Source of the DNA: a virus
Length of the DNA stretch: 24,648 bases
IMG/VR virus record: IMGVR_UViG_3300049255_000596
Span: 1 to 24,648 of that record
Strand: one strand, 5' to 3'
Below are positions 22,101 through 24,648 of this stretch, piece after piece. Each line of letters begins with the position of its first letter. The first letter of the stretch is position 1. Below the pieces are notes generated by a model. It had not been told where the DNA came from, ran no database searches, and was given only the letters and a program-made list of their open reading frames with translations. The position numbers and the translations under genes are program-made.

Positions 22101-23818
22101 TAGGGGCCACCGTTACCGCCGGCGCCGCCGCCACAATCATGGTGGGCAGCAATCTGAGCCTCGCCAGTGGCACGCTTTCAGCCACTGGCGGCGGCAGTGG
22201 CTCGGTCACCAGCGTCGTGGTGGGCGCCGGACTGGCCGGAGGCACCATTACCACAGCCGGCACGATCAGCCTGGACACGCTGCCGGGGGCGAGCCTGCTC
22301 GGCAATCCGGCTGGCACTGCCGCGGTGCCCGGCGTCGTCGCAATCGGCTCGGGCGTAACGCTGTCTGTGGGGGGCACACTTTCCAACGCCGGTGTATTGA
22401 GTTTCAATAGCCGCAGCGGCTCGGTTTCGCTCGCGTCGTCGGATGTCAGCGCGGCGCTTGGCTACACGCCGCTCTCGAACGCGGGCGGCACACTGTCCGG
22501 TACGTTCAGCAATTCCGGCACTATCTCGGGCGGGACTTGGGCGGGCGCCATTACGGCCGCAGGCACATTGTCGATCACCGGCGCCGCGACGGCGACGACG
22601 CAGGCAGCTGGCGACAACTCGACGAATTTGGCGACGACAGCCTACGTGTATCAGGCTACCTCGAACGCCAGCACCGTTGCCACAACTGGCGGCAGCGTCA
22701 CGCTTACCGCCGTTCAGTATGGCGCGCCGATCCTGCTGGCCACCGGCACGCTGGCTTCCGCCGCCACTTTCCTTGTGCCCAACAATGGCGATTGGATTGT
22801 AAGCAACCGCACCAGCGGTGCCTTCACGCTTTCGGTGAAGACTGCGTCCGGCACCGGGGTCGTGGTGGACCAGGGCTACTCCGTGCATCTGATTGCCGAC
22901 GGCACCGACGTCGTTTTTGCCACGACCGACTTCAACGGCATCACGTTGCAGGGAACTGTGACAAACGCCGGCACGATCAGCGGCGGCGCAATCGCGCCGT
23001 TGACAATCGTGGCGGGCACTGCCGGGTCGATGGTCACGGTGTCTCAGTCGGCCGACGCCGGCGGCTACCATCCTGTGGTGATTAAGGCCGGCGGCACCAA
23101 CAGCAATGTGCCGATGGTGCTGACGCCGGCCGGAGCAGGCTACATCGCCACCGCCTTGTCAGACGGCAGCAGCACCAATGGCAACCAGCGCGGCCAATAC
23201 TCGGTTGACTTGCAGCAGTCGCGCTCCGCCAACACACAAGTGGCCAGCGGAGCGTATGCTGCCTTGCCTGGCGGGGCGGGCAATACGGCAGGAGGGAACT
23301 ATAGCCTTGCGATGGGGCAGGGCAGCACGGCGACCGGCCAGGGCAGTGTCGCGCTTGGACAGTACTCCAATGACGGCGGCGCCTACGGCAAACTGGTCTT
23401 CTCCGCCAACGGCTCCGCGGTCGGCAACCAGCTTGCGGCGTCGACGCTGTATGTGTCCTCGGTGTCCGCGGCCACACGCATGACCTCCGACGGCAACGCC
23501 GCCGGAACCGCGAACAGCGTGCCGATTCGCAGCAACCACGTGATCGCCGGCACTCTGACGGTAGCGGTCCGCAATGTCTCGAACGGCGATGGCGCGTATT
23601 GGAGCATTCCCGTGCTGTTCAAGAACAGCGCCGGCACGGTCAGCGTGAGCAGCCCCGGCACGTCGGGGATCGCGCCGACGGTTGCCGACAGCTCGCTAAC
23701 CACGGCGAGCATCGCGATCGGCGCCGACAACACCAACAAGGGATTGTCGGTGACGATCACGCCGCCGACCAGCGTGACGGTCAACGCATCCGGCGTGTTC
23801 CTGGCGGCGGAGATGTAG
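19175..23818 (+). CDS. Very large mosaic tail fibre / tailspike-like protein
   Basis: A 1547-residue fibre, the largest gene here. The ATG at 19175 (MPTVQQLPQTTTVNPTDELM) follows GGGAG; an in-frame ATG at 19145 is less likely. Domain order: attachment head (1-60), a YTPYNAANPAGYV fibre repeat (about 100-120), a pectate-lyase-like start NVLDYGADPSGIADSAPAFLAA (about 180-205), an aromatic-rich region (about 250-430), Gly/Ser beta repeats (about 455-545), three modules resembling flagellin hook IN motifs (about 543-846, each closing with an LG-LGL-GTY type end), further stalk with YTPLSNAGGTLSG, and a C-terminal part with YadA-head-like Gly repeats (about 1360-1396, AMGQGSTATGQGSVALGQ). It probably binds and may degrade a surface glycan. 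No catalytic residues can be pointed to with confidence. Confidence 0.92.
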   Translation: MPTVQQLPQTTTVNPTDELMLDQSGVSVSASVAQLLAAGSAALTLTGDVTGSGTGTIVTTLAPVATPGTFSKVTVNAKGLVTGGGSVASADVVEALGYTPYNAANPAGYVAPSGLARVASSGNYGDLAGTPAFGSMAAQNASAVAITGGTIGGVDFSSVVVEAVGSTTPRSLATRAADFVNVLDYGADPSGIADSAPAFLAAMNSIPSGGWGKLVVPHGTYRLNSFLNTPSGRSVAVVFEDGAITIGSGGLGVDRVESRQGPFSLWQGGGGWFGFSPTVGAPQDYAFNTQIIGNTAGNSGATRIGWSRNYTNYNYYGKYSSGIDFAEQSIYSWPHTYDNSSGWGHWEIITGTTYDEDSVHRAHVSASAEHSEFDIVSNGPEAGWTFHSGLGLGVQGMSIDPWGQNGLYGGNILFGFGSAGSFDGQNGGLNQRWPSYPAVFSAGNPTAVAQNSTVVITFDATAHATVSVSGGGVSAVSVSNGGGIYSSVPSVVFSGGGGSGAAGTPVMLAGSIVGVTITSSGSGYSSAPGVSFTGGGVASPSPVTVTLNPDGAHGDLASIAAAINAATIPNVAAAVSIWGGVVSRLVVFGTAQNDLGTLTLGGTALGALGIPPQSYATLRDTMTVVLGGTGDVSVDDQLTINGTTVTVGGAGAQADVVSAITAANLEGIKADINANGRFVLTAWIPQNPGGLVLSQPSGFSTLGKLGLTAGTFWPPTPPKGFATAYGELSSPVCPTTDQLSIAATDLAGNTFGPVTVTLNGGGGSGWPADVALSIQAALTAAGWYGSGFNLLTAPPAIVSTLVHGSGGSQGLVIRNTAGGTLTLANVTGTPLGTLGLVPGTYQPGGFSAGSQSVFMAAEDSIAAQGRGVFVGGASTATDRTVWPHAPLEARGSFLHGLRMDKATFDDNTALLLGAGQAIGFGSGPGAVSLTNASGTFEVNGTPVALVPAVPTHTSQLTNDTGFIAVPAIPSGAGTLLGATVTAGAAATIMVGSNLSLASGTLSATGGGSGSVTSVVVGAGLAGGTITTAGTISLDTLPGASLLGNPAGTAAVPGVVAIGSGVTLSVGGTLSNAGVLSFNSRSGSVSLASSDVSAALGYTPLSNAGGTLSGTFSNSGTISGGTWAGAITAAGTLSITGAATATTQAAGDNSTNLATTAYVYQATSNASTVATTGGSVTLTAVQYGAPILLATGTLASAATFLVPNNGDWIVSNRTSGAFTLSVKTASGTGVVVDQGYSVHLIADGTDVVFATTDFNGITLQGTVTNAGTISGGAIAPLTIVAGTAGSMVTVSQSADAGGYHPVVIKAGGTNSNVPMVLTPAGAGYIATALSDGSSTNGNQRGQYSVDLQQSRSANTQVASGAYAALPGGAGNTAGGNYSLAMGQGSTATGQGSVALGQYSNDGGAYGKLVFSANGSAVGNQLAASTLYVSSVSAATRMTSDGNAAGTANSVPIRSNHVIAGTLTVAVRNVSNGDGAYWSIPVLFKNSAGTVSVSSPGTSGIAPTVADSSLTTASIAIGADNTNKGLSVTITPPTSVTVNASGVFLAAEM

Positions 23819-23819
23819 C

Positions 23820-24065
23820 GTGGAACAGGCCGCTACAGCACCTGCCACTGACCAGGAGCGGATCGCCCGGCTGGAGGAGCGGATCGGCTCGGTGCATGCG
23901 CTGGTGGCGGAGATCCGCCAGGACCAGAAGGCGATGGCTGACGTGATTTCGCGTGCGTCCGGCGGAATGCGCGTGCTTGTCCTGGTGGGCGGGCTGGCCG
24001 GGCTGGCGGGGGTTGCGCGCGCCATCGCTGCGTGGGCCGCCGGCTGGCTGCCGCACGGGCAGTGA
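23820..24065 (+). CDS. Holin-like membrane protein
   Basis: An 81-residue protein from a GTG one base after the fibre stop region, with GGAG upstream. The N-terminal 45 residues are charged and likely coiled coil (RIARLEERIGSVHALVAEIRQDQKAMADVI). A single hydrophobic stretch, MRVLVLVGGLAGLAGVARAIAAWAAGW (about 52-76), forms one membrane helix, followed by LPHGQ. The plan of a coiled coil plus one membrane helix at the end of the late operon resembles small phage holins or holin partners that control lysis timing. No endolysin gene was recognised next to it, which leaves the role open. Confidence 0.66.
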   Translation: MEQAATAPATDQERIARLEERIGSVHALVAEIRQDQKAMADVISRASGGMRVLVLVGGLAGLAGVARAIAAWAAGWLPHGQ

Positions 24066-24127
24066 GGGCGCCATGTCCTAGGTGTGTCAGGGGCGCACCG
24101 CACCGCTGTATTGCCGGCGACCTACCC

Positions 24128-24153
24128 GCTGAGGCCAAATTCGTGGCCTCAGC
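24128..24153. terminator. Perfect hairpin at the end of the late operon
   Basis: A ten-base perfect stem, GCTGAGGCCA (24128-24137) with TGGCCTCAGC (24144-24153), around an AATTCG loop. It lies in the 124-base gap after the last phage-like gene. Neither side has a T-run, so it may stop transcription with help from Rho or protect the transcript end. Confidence 0.55.
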
Positions 24154-24189
24154 CAAACAAACATGTTGCAATGCCGTCTAGAATTCGGA

Positions 24190-24648
24190 ATGATGACATT
24201 CTCCGGGACATTTCTGCTGGTCGGCTTGGCCGTCGGCTGTGGCTTCAGCACAGAGGCGCGGGCACAGCGCGGGACGCCCGAATCGTCGCCACACTCCTAT
24301 GTCGACGTAACCTTCCTGCTCGACAATTCCACCTCGATGCTTCTCGCCTTCACGCTGGCCGGCGTGTCGACGATGGAGGCGCTCACCTTGGGCGTCAGGC
24401 AGTCCCGGCTCGCGCCGAACTCAAGTATTTTCGGCCTCCAAGGTCTTCAGTGCGCCTGGGCCGGCCACTGGAGCGCCACGAACCATGACTCCTACGGCCT
24501 CGCCCGTACCGCCGGCGTCCAGCTCCGGTTCGATGCAGCGAAAGCGGCGGTGCAGTCGGCAATCGCCCGGATGTCGGCCACCGAGCAGAATACCGGGATC
24601 GCCAACCAGTTCGGCACCTCGATCTATCCCATCTTATTCACGGCATAG
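24190..24648 (+). CDS. Secreted TadG-like von Willebrand A fragment
   Basis: A 152-residue product that ends with the TAG at the window edge. Residues 1-25 form a signal peptide (MMTFSGTFLLVGLAVGCGFS, cleavage likely after ARA). The mature part carries VDVTFLLDNSTSM, the DxSxS metal site of VWA domains, then a Cys-poor version of the TadG loop (CAWAGH where TadG proteins usually have CAFACH), then YGLARTAGVQLRFDAAKAAVQSAI and NQFGTSIYPI. Full TadG proteins are longer and continue beyond this strand, and have a membrane anchor ahead of it, so this is a truncated or remodelled copy. ATGs at 24190, 24193 and 24163 are possible starts; none has a strong ribosome site. It may be a phage cargo gene or a decaying host gene. 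Confidence 0.62.
   Translation: MMTFSGTFLLVGLAVGCGFSTEARAQRGTPESSPHSYVDVTFLLDNSTSMLLAFTLAGVSTMEALTLGVRQSRLAPNSSIFGLQGLQCAWAGHWSATNHDSYGLARTAGVQLRFDAAKAAVQSAIARMSATEQNTGIANQFGTSIYPILFTA

Overview
This window holds the structural (late) gene cluster of a tailed phage with a contractile, myovirus-type tail, almost certainly a prophage. The DNA is GC-rich throughout. Gene content, codon use and the style of several neck and fibre proteins suggest an alphaproteobacterial host, most likely in the Acetobacteraceae. The host assignment is inference from remembered family resemblance, not from a search.

Layout. (1) Positions 1-1496 lie outside the late operon. They hold a minus-strand RlpA-type cell-wall protein (1-567), a 584-base gap with a run of AATTG repeats phased at 10 bp, and a small minus-strand gene resembling GIY-YIG nucleases (1152-1496). 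(2) Positions 1497-1713 are a divergent control region with two copies of a 13-base direct repeat around a short palindrome and a possible promoter for the late operon. (3) Positions 1714-8879 are the DNA-packaging and head module: large terminase, portal, scaffold-like protein, a small gene interrupted by an amber codon, a REP-like palindrome, major capsid protein and three neck or connector proteins. No small terminase was recognised. (4) Positions 8938-17017 are the contractile tail: sheath, tube, a tail-assembly chaperone with a clear -1 programmed frameshift, a short protein in the tape-measure position, a DNA-circularisation-type hub protein, a LysM-like protein, and D-, V-, gp25-, J- and I-type baseplate proteins. 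(5) Positions 17025-23818 encode host recognition: a glycine-rich fibre with a small partner, a fibre-tail adaptor and a 1547-residue mosaic tail fibre. (6) Positions 23820-24648 hold a holin-like membrane protein, a strong hairpin, and a secreted TadG-like von Willebrand A fragment that may be a cargo gene or a host remnant.

All genes from 1714 to 24065 point the same way and are tightly packed. Several junctions overlap as TGATG or GTGA (7384, 8049, 11020, 11537, 14314), which suggests one long late transcript with translational coupling. The larger gaps (4552-4599, 5157-5555, 6879-6988, 10510-10591, 19087-19174) mostly carry GC-rich hairpins that could tune the output of neighbouring genes.

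Most notable observations: the textbook GGGAAAC slippery site, directly followed by a stop, that fuses the two tail-chaperone parts; the GIY-YIG-like gene antisense to the operon; the phased repeats and direct repeats upstream of terL; the broken gene next to a REP-like palindrome between scaffold and capsid; the missing long tape measure; flagellin-hook-IN-like modules inside the large fibre; and the TadG-like fragment at the right end. No integrase, replication gene, repressor, tRNA, CRISPR array or recognisable endolysin is present, so the prophage limits cannot be fixed from this window.
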